Source of the DNA: JADJOY01 sp016713535 [NCBI: Deltaproteobacteria bacterium]
GTDB taxonomy: Bacteria > JADJOY01
DNA: 31,632 nt
NCBI GenBank assembly: GCA_016713535.1
Contig: JADJOY010000019.1
Span: 1 to 31,632, forward strand
Direction of reading: 5' to 3'
The notes under the pieces were generated by a model. The model was not told the DNA's origin. It searched no databases and was given only the letters and a program-made list of their open reading frames with translations. Position 1 is the stretch's first letter, and every line of letters starts with the position of its first letter. The position numbers were made by a program, and so were the translations under genes. Positions 17,729 to 26,007 of the stretch are shown here, one piece after another.

Positions 17729-17987
17729 GCAGCGGGCGCCAGAAAGAAGATCCGCTGGTGGCGGGCAATGCTACAGATGTAGTCGAGCACCTCACCGACG
17801 TCCGAGACGCGGAGCCCACCGCGGTGGCGCAGCAGCGCGTCCTCGTACTCCAGAACCAGCGGAACGGGACCGCCAGGTCGAAGAAGCCGCCTCCGATCCG
17901 CTCGAGCAGCGCGAATGCCGCGCCCCGGCGAGACCGGAGCGCGGACACGAGCACATTCGGATCCACTACGACGAGCAGCCGAGGCAC
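17729..17987 (-). pseudogene. PIN-domain toxin, N-terminal part (IS-split)
   Basis: The ATG at 17987 starts 'MPRLLVVVDPNVLVSALRSR', with the first PIN Asp (VVVDPNV). 'FALLERIGGGFFDLAVP' follows and, after one indel, 'VPLVLEYEDALLRHRGGLRV' with the conserved Glu, then 'EVLDYICSIARHQRIFF'. It breaks off inside 'LWRPL', where the downstream half at 15046 continues 'LRDPKDD'. This is the TIGR00305-type VapC-like endoribonuclease layout. The intact enzyme would cleave RNA with Mg2+ and be neutralised by the adjacent RHH antitoxin. It begins 53 bp after the R' end of the attC at 18040-18099, as an integron cassette gene would. Confidence 0.88.
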
Positions 17988-18039
17988 TTCGTGATGGTTT
18001 CACCGGCGATACCGCCCCGCAAGTAGCCGAATCGGGCCT

Positions 18040-18099
18040 GGCGAACGCCCAGCATGCAGCTGTGGCGCGGGGCGCCGCAGCTGCATGCTGCTGTTGGTC
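18040..18099 (-). other. integron attC site (60 bp)
   Basis: Read on the minus strand it starts with the R'' box GACCAAC (18099-18093) and ends with the R' box GTTCGCC (18046-18040). Between them is a long imperfect stem AGCATGCAGCTG...CAGCTGCATGCT. Length, extreme dyad symmetry and AAC/GTT boxes fit a short attC. It starts 10 bp after the stop of the metalloprotease gene and precedes the PIN toxin start, so it divides two cassettes. Confidence 0.82.
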
Positions 18100-18108
18100 G
18101 GCATTCCG

Positions 18109-19348
18109 CTACGCCTTCTGAGCAAGCCCGCTGCCACTGGACTCCGCTTGGAGCAGAAGCCCCGCGAGGTCCCGAAGTCGCGGCACGGTGTTGAGTTCGC
18201 GGCCTAACGCATCGATACATCCGTTGACTCTGGTGACCCACGCGGCGTCTTCTTTACTTCCTTCCTCCGCCCACTTCTGAGAAGAACATCTCACCCGGGC
18301 GAAGTTATGGACGATACGGGCGGGGTCCCCCAGCGCGAGCAAAGGCAGCATGGCGTTAACGAAGGATTCCGGTCCTGCATCGGCGCCCGAATTCAAAGCG
18401 ATATTGAGCGGCGTCGCTGGCTTGGCTCGGTCCACTACTGAATGCCGCAAGCCGCTCATAGAAGGCGAAAACTCCCGCGCCTTCTGCAATTCGTTGGCGT
18501 CGAGGAAGTCAAGTGCCTCGGGCGCTTCGAGCAAGCGCATGGTCGCCATTTGCGAGCGGCTGGCGCAGGGTGCGTCAGGCGAGTCATCGGCGCGAAGTCG
18601 AAGCGGTCAGGAGGTCAAGGCTATCGAAGAGCATGGCGACAGCTACGGCGACGAGATGCATGTCGTTGCTGAACTGAGGCAAAGTGTGTTGAACGCCCAT
18701 CTATCGGCCGCAAACTCGTTGGCGTGCCTCAGGTGTGCTTCTTGATACCACGTGGTGTCGTGGGCGCCAGGTTCCTGATGGCGCTCTCTGACGTGGCAGG
18801 CCTCGTGCAAATGAAAAACTCACTAAGACAGCTGCGTTAGATGTTCGATTATTGGTTTCGAAGGTTGTGCGGCAGGTGATCCATTCCCGCGAAGTCCAAC
18901 AGGCCAAACTCAAGCTGTTCGCCCAGTAGTCGCGACATCTGCCCGATTGGGCCTTCAAGGGCTTCGGATTCAGCATAGGACTCTCGCGCTTGGAAGACGA
19001 CGGTGCAAAAGCGTCGATAGAACGAGACCACTCCTGCCGGTATGACCACCAACCAGCTGGCGCCGACTTCTCCCGTACCAGCCCAGAGCGATGACCTGGG
19101 GATAGTGGCGGCGACGATTGCCGGCATGGCCTCGGCGATGGGCCCAAGTCTTTGCAACAGAGCAGCGTACGATTGATTGGCAGGGTCCTCCGCTGTTCCG
19201 GCAGAATCGAAATACTTGGAATGAGTTCGAACAATCTCGGCTGCGAGGCGGTGTTCCTTGCGGCGAGCAGTCGAACGCATGCGCGGTGGATACCGCGTGA
19301 TTCCGCAGTCAGCGCGTCGAGCGCAGCGGCCTCCTCACTCTTCATCAT
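18109..19348 (-). CDS. HExxH zinc metalloprotease-like protein, frameshifted
   Basis: The start is ATG 19348 or 19345 ('MMKSEEAAALDALTAESRGI'), overlapping the stop of the preceding gene by about 14 bp. The corrected length is about 400 residues. Residues ~1-170 are a soluble helical domain ('LLQRLGPIAEAMPAIVAATI', 'LEFGLLDFAGMDHLPHNLRN'). Then 'VFHLHEACHVRERHQEP' supplies the zinc motif HExxH, and 'RHANEFAADRWAFNTL' a downstream Glu/Asp pair typical of third-ligand motifs. 'DMHLVAVAVAMLFDSLDLL' and a 'THPAPAAR' motif follow, reminiscent of Lit/U49-like or M48-like peptidases. The tail 'LNTVPRLRDLAGLLLQAE' ends in TGA at 18111-18109. At least four indels interrupt it. The protease call rests on HExxH plus the spaced E-AAD motif. 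The substrate is unknown, but the coupled upstream product is a natural candidate. Confidence 0.6.
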
Positions 19349-19999
19349 CGAGATTGTCTTCGTACCACAGTTCATGATCTAGCGGCGCTGCACCGTGAGC
19401 AAGCCAGGGCCTCAGCCGAACTGTGTGGGCGTACACAGCGCCGCTCAGGCCACTCTGGATAATGTTGAACCCATCAGCGCGTGTGACGTCAGCAGAGACC
19501 CTCGCTTCGTGCGCCGGAATCCCTGTCTCAAAGGCAAGCTTGCCCTTGGTAGCGGAGTTCCCTCCCAGCACGACGATACCGCGTTTTAGGGTCCGAACTT
19601 GACGGACGAGCAGCCAATTAAAACCGCCACTGGCGGGTTGCCAGAGTTGCACGCACCACGCGCCCCAAGTCCGCGATGGTAAGAACGTCGCTGGTCGGGG
19701 CGCCCAAGACACTCCCGCGCCCCGGCCCAGTTGATCGAGGCCAATAACTCGCCGGTCCATTCCACCGCGGTGGTTGCTGAAGCACTTTGCTTAGATGAGA
19801 GCCCGCGCGAAAACTCGTACCTGCCCTCGTGTGCCACTTCGTGAGATCCGAGCTTGATCCCAAGGTCCGCTACGGACCCCATCCGGACAAAACATCCCGT
19901 CAGGATCTGCCCGTAGTCACCAGGCGCCACGCCAGTTCCTGGCTCCCACACTGCTCGAGCAGCCAAGGAGGCCTGAATCGCCCTTCCGTAGTCACGCAT
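19335..19999 (-). CDS. unknown 221-residue protein coupled to the protease
   Basis: The ATG at 19999 is preceded by a strong ribosome site (AAGGAG, 9 nt upstream). After correcting two indels (near 19700 and 19620) the protein reads 'MRDYGRAIQASLAARAVW' + 'EPGTGVAPGDYGQILTGCFV' and 'EWTGELLASINWAGAGSVL', then 'DVLTIADLGRVVRATLATRQ', 'KRGIVVLGGNSATKGKLAFE' and 'GLSGAVYAHTVRLRPWL'. It ends with an acidic tail 'YEDNLDDEE' and TGA at 19337-19335. It looks soluble and beta-rich, with no signal peptide or transmembrane helix. I do not recognise a family. The next gene, the HExxH protein, starts inside its last codons, so both must be made together. Both lie within one integron cassette. Confidence 0.65.
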
Positions 20000-20045
20000 C
20001 GATCCTATCTCCTTCGGACATGTGGGCGGTGTCCGCTCTTTTCCC

Positions 20046-20135
20046 ACCCAACGCTGCGCTCACCTGCGGCTACGCATGCCACGGGATCTAAGCGGCCGCA
20101 TCCCGGGTGCCGTCTGCGGCCGCGTCTAGTTAGCC
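20046..20135 (-). other. integron attC site (90 bp)
   Basis: Read on the minus strand it starts with R'' GGCTAAC (20135-20129) and ends with R' GTTGGGT (20052-20046). A strong inner stem GCGGCCGCA/TGCGGCCGC lies between them, and 'CGCAGGTGAGC' precedes R', closely like the 20746-20845 site. The TAA stop of the upstream gene lies in R'', as is common in cassettes. Confidence 0.82.
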
Positions 20136-20726
20136 GGACCTGCGAGTCGGCTCGAAGTGGGCGCCTATGGCAGCCTCGACGTCCGGACTCAGCATGTGCA
20201 CGTATGCCATCACGAAGGACTCTGTATGAACGTGATGAAGGTTCTGTTCTTGGTCGTAGTCCGACCGGAAGCCGAAGACTCGTGGCTGCTCAACCGCCCA
20301 GTGCTGACCTGTTCGGGACGCCTCGTGAAACTCGACTCGCGCGACGTAGTCGACCACCAGGGTCTCGGTGGAATGCATGATTCGGTTGACCACCCACCAG
20401 AACGACTCCTGAACCAGCGCGATTGTCTCCCCAGGATTCCAGGACTCGCACGGGAACTCGGTCCTGCCACGATGCACAGGGGTCGCTTTCGCCTTCTGGA
20501 TGATGCCCGGCGCCATGGTCTCGGTGCGTTCGATCGCCTTGCGGGTGCTGTAAGCGAATTCGTGAAGCAGGTCGTACAGTGCGATTGTCTGACGAAACTT
20601 GAGGTCGCTGTAGCCCCACACGTCGGACATCTCACTCCGGGCAATCGCGAGTATGAGCGCCGCCTTCTCCAGCGCCGCATCGTGAAAGCGCCAGAGCGCC
20701 GTCATGTGATGCTCATTCCCTTTCAC
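20130..20726 (-). CDS. hypothetical integron cassette protein (198 aa)
   Basis: This intact frame starts at ATG 20726 ('MKGNEHHMTALWRFHDAALE') and ends in a TAA inside the attC R'' box. It is soluble and mostly helical: 'KFRQTIALYDLLHEFAYSTR', 'WNPGETIALVQESFWWVVNR', 'MAYVHMLSPDVEAAIGAHFE'. No transmembrane segment or known motif is visible and I do not recognise a family. An alternative start is the second Met (residue 8). It sits alone between two attC sites, so it forms a one-gene cassette. It has no frameshift and a lower GC content than its surroundings, consistent with acquisition from elsewhere. Confidence 0.75.
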   Translation of the reverse strand: MKGNEHHMTALWRFHDAALEKAALILAIARSEMSDVWGYSDLKFRQTIALYDLLHEFAYSTRKAIERTETMAPGIIQKAKATPVHRGRTEFPCESWNPGETIALVQESFWWVVNRIMHSTETLVVDYVARVEFHEASRTGQHWAVEQPRVFGFRSDYDQEQNLHHVHTESFVMAYVHMLSPDVEAAIGAHFEPTRRSG

Positions 20727-20745
20727 GGGGATCCAACTCTCTCCC

Positions 20746-20845
20746 GGCGAACGACAAAGCTCACCTGCCGGGGGCTGCGACGTTCGTTCGCGGCAGATCG
20801 CTCACGCCTGCCGCAGCCCCGGTCGGGTGCAGCGACTGGTTAGCC
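20746..20845 (-). other. integron attC site (100 bp)
   Basis: Read on the minus strand: R'' GGCTAAC (20845-20839), then CAGTCGCTGCACCCGACCGG, a long stem with GGGGCTGCGG...CGCAGCCCC, GGCAGGTGAGCTTTGTC, and R' GTTCGCC (20752-20746). R'' and R' pair at six of seven positions. 'TAACCAGTCGCTGCA...GGTGAGCTTTGTCGTT' is the classic long chromosomal-integron attC form. Confidence 0.88.
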
Positions 20846-21270
20846 GCGTCACTGCGCAAGCCGGCCCATGGTGTCCGCCAGAGACCATCAAAGGTTCCCA
20901 TCGCCTTCACCAGTACGAAGGCGATCAGTATGAAGAGGTAGAACGCGGCATTGCCGAGCACGCCCTTTAGCACAGCTCCTCCGAATGTATTATTCGTCGC
21001 CTGTGAAGCTTCAGAGCCACTCGCCGGGTCCGTGGGCTGCCCCTGGCGAAGAACTGCCACGAGGAGGTAGACGAGGGTCAGGAGCATGAAGCCTTCAAGG
21101 AAAGCGAAGATCGCGAACCAGTAAACGAAGTACTCGCGGGTCAGCAAGAGACTGATGCCGACGAAGAGCCAGGGCAACCAGGCAACCGCCTTGACGGCGA
21201 TCGTGAGCGGAACCTTGGTGGTATCGGGCAGCTTCGAGCTGTTGATGAGGTACCTGAGATCATCGAACAT
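20761..21270 (-). CDS. membrane protein, integron cassette, attC-encoded tail
   Basis: The ATG at 21270 starts 'MFDDLRYLINSSKLPDTTKV'. Three hydrophobic stretches follow: 'AVKAVAWLPWLFVGISLLL', 'YFVYWFAIFAFLEGFMLLTL' with 'VYLLVAVL', and 'AFYLFILIAFVLVKAM'. A polar linker 'GQPTDPASGSEASQATNN' lies between the second and third. The frame has no stop before the attC and runs into it, adding 'ANQSLHPTGAAAGVSDL...' before TGA at 20763-20761. Such attC-derived C-termini are well known for cassette genes. It is probably an inner-membrane protein of unknown function. There is no frameshift. Confidence 0.75.
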   Translation of the reverse strand: MFDDLRYLINSSKLPDTTKVPLTIAVKAVAWLPWLFVGISLLLTREYFVYWFAIFAFLEGFMLLTLVYLLVAVLRQGQPTDPASGSEASQATNNTFGGAVLKGVLGNAAFYLFILIAFVLVKAMGTFDGLWRTPWAGLRSDAANQSLHPTGAAAGVSDLPRTNVAAPGR

Positions 21271-21295
21271 CCCACCTCCAACTACACACGTCTTC

Positions 21296-21302
21296 GGCTA
21301 AC
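21296..21302 (-). other. possible attC/attI R' box (GTTAGCC)
   Basis: GTTAGCC on the minus strand lies 26 bp upstream of the ATG at 21270, where a cassette junction is expected. The matching R'' partner towards 21357 is not convincing; only a weak hairpin AGAAGG/CCTTCT is present. It may be a degraded attC behind the MazF gene or the array's attI-side boundary. Confidence 0.3.
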
Positions 21303-21356
21303 CACCGAAAGAAGGAGTCGCGCGGCGTCGTCCATCGCCTTCTCGCCGCTCACCGC

Positions 21357-21719
21357 CTAGAGGCCAACGCTCTTGCGAAGCGCCGCATCAATCTTGGCTA
21401 TGGCAGCCGGTTGTACCGTAGAAACGATTCCCTTGGCCTGGTCAATCTGCGCGTCCCCGTCTATCGTCGTCACATGGCCGCATTCGACACAGCTGTCTTT
21501 GTTCGCAAGTCCGGTTTCTCCAGAGGTCAGGAGCACCTGAACAGGGAGATTCTTAAACTGGCGTGGATCCGTGAGCGGTACGACGATCGTCATCGGGCTG
21601 AACTGGTTGCCGACGTTGTTCTGCACTACGACCGCAGGATGAGCACCGGCCTTGCACCGGCCTCTGACGGGTCCGAAGTCGACCCAAACGATATTGCCGC
21701 GCTGGACCTTGATGGGCAT
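21357..21719 (-). CDS. MazF/PemK-type endoribonuclease toxin
   Basis: This intact 120-residue protein starts at ATG 21719 after a good ribosome site (AGGAG). 'MPIKVQRGNIVWVDFGPVRG' is the MazF strand-1 motif. 'AGAHPAVVVQNNVGNQFSPM' (the R/H-PAVVVQN block), 'TIVVPLTD', 'LLTSGETGLANKDSCVECGH' (the 'GL...S.V....' block) and 'IDAALRKSVGL' follow. MazF/PemK toxins cut mRNA at short sequences and are held off by a small antitoxin normally encoded just upstream. No antitoxin frame of normal size is visible between 21720 and 22000, so this looks like a solitary toxin at the edge of the cassette array. One of the usual conserved basic residues after 'VRG' may be altered (RCKAGAHP). Confidence 0.88.
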   Translation of the reverse strand: MPIKVQRGNIVWVDFGPVRGRCKAGAHPAVVVQNNVGNQFSPMTIVVPLTDPRQFKNLPVQVLLTSGETGLANKDSCVECGHVTTIDGDAQIDQAKGIVSTVQPAAIAKIDAALRKSVGL

Positions 21720-21749
21720 GAGTTCTCCTGCTTGATCGGCTGACGCTTA

Positions 21750-22357
21750 TTCAGAATAACTACCAAGTTCACCTTATAGGAGTGGCTTCGCCCGGGTAGC
21801 GAGGATTCTGCCCGGAGCCGCCGACCGGGCGCAAGTGCTCGCACTGCCAGTGCATTCTTAGGGTTCGCGAGGCGTAGGGGCTGAGCGAGCCGCGCCACGG
21901 CAACCGGGGTAGCGGTTCTGGGCGGGTCGGCTCTCAAGGCGATCCATCGGGCTAGGGGGCGAGGGCGCATAGGAGTGCCGGGGGGAAATGCCGTCGCGAG
22001 TTGAGGGTGGTGCGCGAGGGGTTTCAGCGCGGTTCCGCGGGACCGTCCGGAGCGCCTAGGAACGAAGTGGCTGGCCGAGGGACCGGCCGGCCTCCAGGGG
22101 GCTCGATCGGCGATGGGGCGGCGGACTCGGGAGGGCCGGTGTCGTCGGTGAGGATCGGCTGGGCGGCCGACGGAGCGGCCGCGCTCCAGGGGTGTGCAGG
22201 CGCGGCGGGTTGTTGTGAATACGGGGAGCTGCGGGCGGGCGTTGAGCCCGCCCCCTACGGGTTTCGGTCCGTGGGAGGGGAGGGATTCAGCCGGCGCGGG
22301 GGTGCGGGGGTGGGGGCGATCTGTATCATCGTCGGATGGACCGGGCCGGGGATCGAG
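21750..22357. repeat. intergenic region with palindromic repeats
   Basis: No gene is supported here. The first ~50 bp are AT-rich (CTTATTCAGAATAACTACC) and probably hold the mazF promoter. Further on lie a GGAGCGGCCGCGCTCC-type hairpin near 22170 and a GGGCGGGC/GCCCGCCC hairpin at 22233-22253 followed by CCCTACGG. Both belong to the palindromic families found after 25004 and 28132. Confidence 0.55.
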
Positions 22358-25004
22358 ATGCGCGCGTGGGTGAAGTGGGTGGCGGTGATCGCGACGGCGG
22401 CGGGCTGCTCCGGCAACGGGGAGCAGCCGGAGACGCCGGCGTTGATGCGGGATGTGGCGATGGTCACGGCGGAGCGGGATTTCAGCTATCCGCACGTGCC
22501 GCCGCTCAGGACGTCGGCGGATGGGCGGGTGGGTGTGGCGGTGGAGGGCGGCTCGGAGATGCGCCTCTACCTCTTGGCGCCGGAGAAACTCGACGCGCCG
22601 GTGGTGAAGGGGCCGGCGGGGGCGACGATCCTGGCGAGCACGGATCCGTTCGCGGGTGGGATCCATCACACGCCGAACGGGCATGGGATCGGCCACAACA
22701 CGCTCTGCGACGTGCGGGGCGACCTGGTGAGCCCGCCGCGCCGGCCGAATCCGTATCCGTGCGACGGCGACGCCTCGCGCGACTGCTACGACATCACCCA
22801 CATGGGCTTCGGAGGGGGCGGCAACCCGTCGCGGCTCTGGGCCACGCCGGTGCACGTCGAGGTGAGCAACCCCAAGACTGCGCAGGCGCAGATCGCGGCA
22901 GTCACCCTCGGTGAGCCGGTCGCCGGCCCGCCGCTTCCGGGCGCGGTGTGGTTCGAGCCGATGGTGACGTGGGACGGCCACCTGCTCACGGGGCGCCGGA
23001 TCGACACGTCGGCGCTCACCTACGACTGGACCAACCCGGAGACGGGCCAGACGATGACTCGCGCCTACGACCTCATGTATTCGCTCGCCGAGGACGGCGC
23101 GGACGCGTGCGACGTCACGGCGTGGCAGCACTTCCATCCGGTGAGCCACGCCCACTTCGATCCGCGCGTGCGCGGGCGCTACGACTTCGCGACGTTCCAG
23201 CTCCGCGACGCCGAGGGCAACCCCATCGCCGACGGCGAGGACATCGGTGTGTCCTACCCGTGGCTCGACCGCGCCGGGAAGAACCTCTTCATGACGGCGG
23301 TGTCGGACACCCTCGACACCATGGTGCCCGGGATGTACCCGTACCGGTGCGTCGAGAGCTGCGACGATCGCATCCTCCTCGAGCCGGGGATGGTGCGCGG
23401 CCAAGCCGTGGCGGGGCTCTGGACCTACGGCAAGATGGTGATGATCGACAACCTCATAAACAGCAGCGACTGGGCGACGCCGCTCGACCCGCGGAACCAC
23501 GTCCTGGTGCAGATGTTCCACGAGCCCGACGGGACACCGGTGGAGGTGCGCGTGGGCGGCTCGCGCACCGTGGGTCGTCACGAAGACCCGAACCTGCCGC
23601 CGGGCTGGAGCGGCAACACCAACGTCCTCGACTCCACCGAGAACCTCTTCAACTTCCACGAGCCCATGCGGCCGATCACGCCACGTGACATCGTGTGGAC
23701 GCTCTCGAACGGCCACGCCACCGACGAGTTCGCGTTCGACGACTACCTCGACCCCGACGCGTTCATCGTCTCGAGCATGATCCCGTCGGTGGTGGCGGAC
23801 CCCGCGGCCGGGCTCGTCCACTACGCCTACTACAAGAACGGCTACCCGCTCCTGCCGGTGTATTCGCCGATCGAGGACGTGCACCTCCAGAACGCGGCGA
23901 CGCCGCTGCCCGAGCGCTGGCGCGTGCCGCCGCATGGACGCGTGGCGGTGGGCACCGGTCGCGCCGAGTCGAACGCGCTCGGCGGGGTGAACGGCCGCGG
24001 CTTCTGGCTGAGCGGCACCAACCGCGTCGAATACCCCGTGCCCGCGCAGCCGCGCGACATCCGCGGGGCGAGCTGGTACGTGGCGATCTTCGTCGACCCG
24101 CGCGTCGAGGACGACACCGCTGCGCGGGCGCTGCTCACGTTCCCGGATGGCAGCGGGCTCAGGCTCGAGGGGCGGCACGCGCTGAGCTATGTCGACGGCA
24201 GCGGGGCCGTGGTGCACAGCGTCGAGCTCCCGGCCGTGCCGGCGAGCCGCGGCTGGGTGCACCTGGCGGTCGCGATGGCGCCGGGGAATCGCGAGGTCAC
24301 GCTCCTGGTGGGCGGCTTCGCGTTCGACTCGTTCACGAGCGAGGCGCCGCTCTTCGAGCTCACTCCCGGCACGCTGGTGGTGGGCACGGCGCCGGGTGCG
24401 GCGGGCGGCGGCGTGCGCGGCTGGATCGACGACTTCAAGGTGCTGGCGCACGTTCCCGACGTCGAGGTCGCGTGCAACCACGCGGCGGGGACGCTGGTCG
24501 GGCTCACCGGGAACGCCGAGTGGGGTGCCGTGGCCGAGCGCTATCCGGCGTGGGCGCACGAGGGCGTGAGTGCCGCGCTGGCGGCGGGCGGGCAGCGGAC
24601 GTTCGCGTCGTACGCGTGCTTCCACGACTACGGCCGCGATCACGCGGCGTACCCGGCGGCGGCGCCCGCGGGCTCGGTGAGCGTGCGTCGCGCGATCCAC
24701 TTCCCGGAGGGGCCGCTCCACTTCGGAGCGCCGCGGCCGGACTCGTCGAGGAATCCGTTCTGCCTCACCTGCCACGTGCCGGGGGGCGCCGGCGGGCTCT
24801 CGCTCGCGGCGCTCGAGCCGAAGCCGGGCGTGAACACCGAGGACGATCGGCGCCGCCAGCCGTCGCAGCCGATGCCGCGCGTGAACGGCAACATCCCCGC
24901 GCACTGGATCGCGCCGGGCACCGGACCGGGTGGACCGGGCGCCGCCATGACGGCGCCCGACGCAGGTGCGCAGGTCGATCGCTGGGGTGCTCGCGGGGGA
25001 TTGA
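22358..25004 (+). CDS. large lipoprotein with LamG-like region and CxxCH motif
   Basis: The ATG at 22358 gives 'MRAWVKWVAVIATAAGC', a short lipoprotein signal with Cys at residue 17. The frame is uninterrupted for about 875 codons. The N-terminal ~550 residues are a secreted domain I do not recognise, with notable 'GGIHHTPNGHGIGHNTLCDV', 'WQHFHPVSHAHFDPRV' and 'MYPYRCVESCDDRILLEPGM'. A concanavalin/LamG-like segment follows at about 570-700 ('WVHLAVAMAPGNREVTLLVG', 'GVRGWIDDFKVL'). Near residue 800 'NPFCLTCHVPG' is a single c-type heme attachment motif (CxxCH). One extra G near 24985 shifts the end; corrected, it reads 'QVDRWVLAGD' and TGA at 25002-25004. I infer an envelope-anchored, possibly heme-bearing protein of about 880 residues. 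The function is unknown. Confidence 0.8.
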
Positions 25005-25012
25005 GCCGGGCC

Positions 25013-25827
25013 GCGGGCGGGCACAGGGCCCGCCCCTACGACGCGTCGGCCGACGCGAACCCCCGCCGGCGAAACCGACGAACACCGGACGGTGGCCGGC
25101 GCGAACCCCCGCCGGCGAAACCGACGAACACCGGACGGTGGCCGCGGCACCGTCGGGGCGGGGCCCGTCCCCGCCCGGGGTCGGGGTCGCGCGCGATCGG
25201 CTGGAGGGCCGCGCTCCGTCGCGGCCGCGAGGTCGGCCGCCTGCGCGATCCCGGCGATACGCGCCGGCATGCGCGTCGCCGGAACCCGCTCGATCCCTGG
25301 CGTCCGACGGAGCGGACGCGCTCCAGCCCTTCGATCCCGATCGATCGCTACTGCGGGCGGGCACAGGGCCCGCCCCTACGACGCGTCGGCCGACGCGAAC
25401 CCCCGCCGGCGAAACCGACGAACACCGGACGGTGGCCGACGCGAACCCCCGCCGGGGACACGACGAACACGGGACGGTGGCGGCGCCGTAGGGGCGGGGC
25501 CCGTCCCCGCCCGGGGTCGGGGTCGCGCGCGATCGGCTGGAGGGGCGTCCGTCGCGGCGCGGCGGGCCTGCGCCCGCGCGGACCGCGGGGGCGTCCAGCC
25601 TTCGTCCGGAGGGCACGCGTCCGGCGCGTCGATCGCGATCCGGATCGATCGGCTGGAGGGCCGCGCTCCGTCGCGGCCGCGACGTCAGCCCGCCTGCGCG
25701 ATCCCGGCGATGCGCGCCGGCGTGAGCGTCGCCGGGACCCGCTCGATCCCTGGCGTCCGACGGAGCGGACGCGCTCCAGCCCTTTGATCCCGGTCGATCG
25801 CTACTGCGGGCGGGCTCACGCCCGCCC
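25013..25827. repeat. two tandem compound palindromic repeat units
   Basis: Unit 1 (25013-25352, ~340 bp) and unit 2 (25353-25807, ~455 bp) run through the same order of blocks. These are a GCGGGCGGGCACAGGGCCCG hairpin, a ~44-bp block ACCCCCGCCGGCGAAACCGA present twice per unit, GGGGCGGGGCCCGTCCCCGC, GATCGGCTGGAGGGCCGCGC, and CCCTGGCGTCCGACGGAGCG. Each unit closes with CGATCGCTACTGCGGGCGGG. Unit 2 has an extra ~115 bp in its middle. The array ends with another GGGCGGGC/GCCCGCCC hairpin (25808-25827). The whole region lies between convergent genes. Confidence 0.85.
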
Positions 25828-25861
25828 CTACGCTCCCACGTCGTAGCGCGCCCTCGGCGCG

Positions 25862-25925
25862 ATACCACATTTTTGTGGCAGGTTCTGCCACAATCTGCCA
25901 ACAAAAATTGCCACATTTTGCCAGT
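25862..25925. promoter_or_regulatory. AT-rich cluster of phased TGCCA half-sites
   Basis: In an otherwise GC-rich region, this ~64-bp AT-rich stretch has TGGCA at 25876 and TGCCA starting at 25886, 25896, 25909 and 25919. Spacing is thus 10, 10, 13 and 10 bp, close to one helical turn. CCACATTTTTGTGG (25865-25878) is itself a small dyad. The arrangement suggests cooperative protein binding. No gene starts next to it; it lies 3' of the cupin gene and 3' of the repeat array. Confidence 0.5.
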
Positions 25926-26007
25926 ATTCTGCGCGCTGGCCGGCGCTGGGAAAGCTGAAACAGCGATTTTGGGCCCTAGGAGGCCCGAACGGCCGCTCAC
26001 GGCCGTT

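Noticed and set aside
19335-19999. Bacterial gasdermin for the protein coupled to the protease
   Set aside because: Gene size and the protease partner are suggestive, but I cannot see gasdermin N-terminal features. It is kept as an unknown protein.
21626-25270. A 1214-codon minus-strand open frame
   Set aside because: It is antisense to the clear lipoprotein gene, is Arg/His/Ala-rich with no recognisable motif, and continues through palindromic repeats and mazF in another frame.
25862-25925. Rho-independent terminator
   Set aside because: The small dyads are weak and the T/A runs are spread between the repeated TGCCA sites. The regular spacing fits protein binding better.
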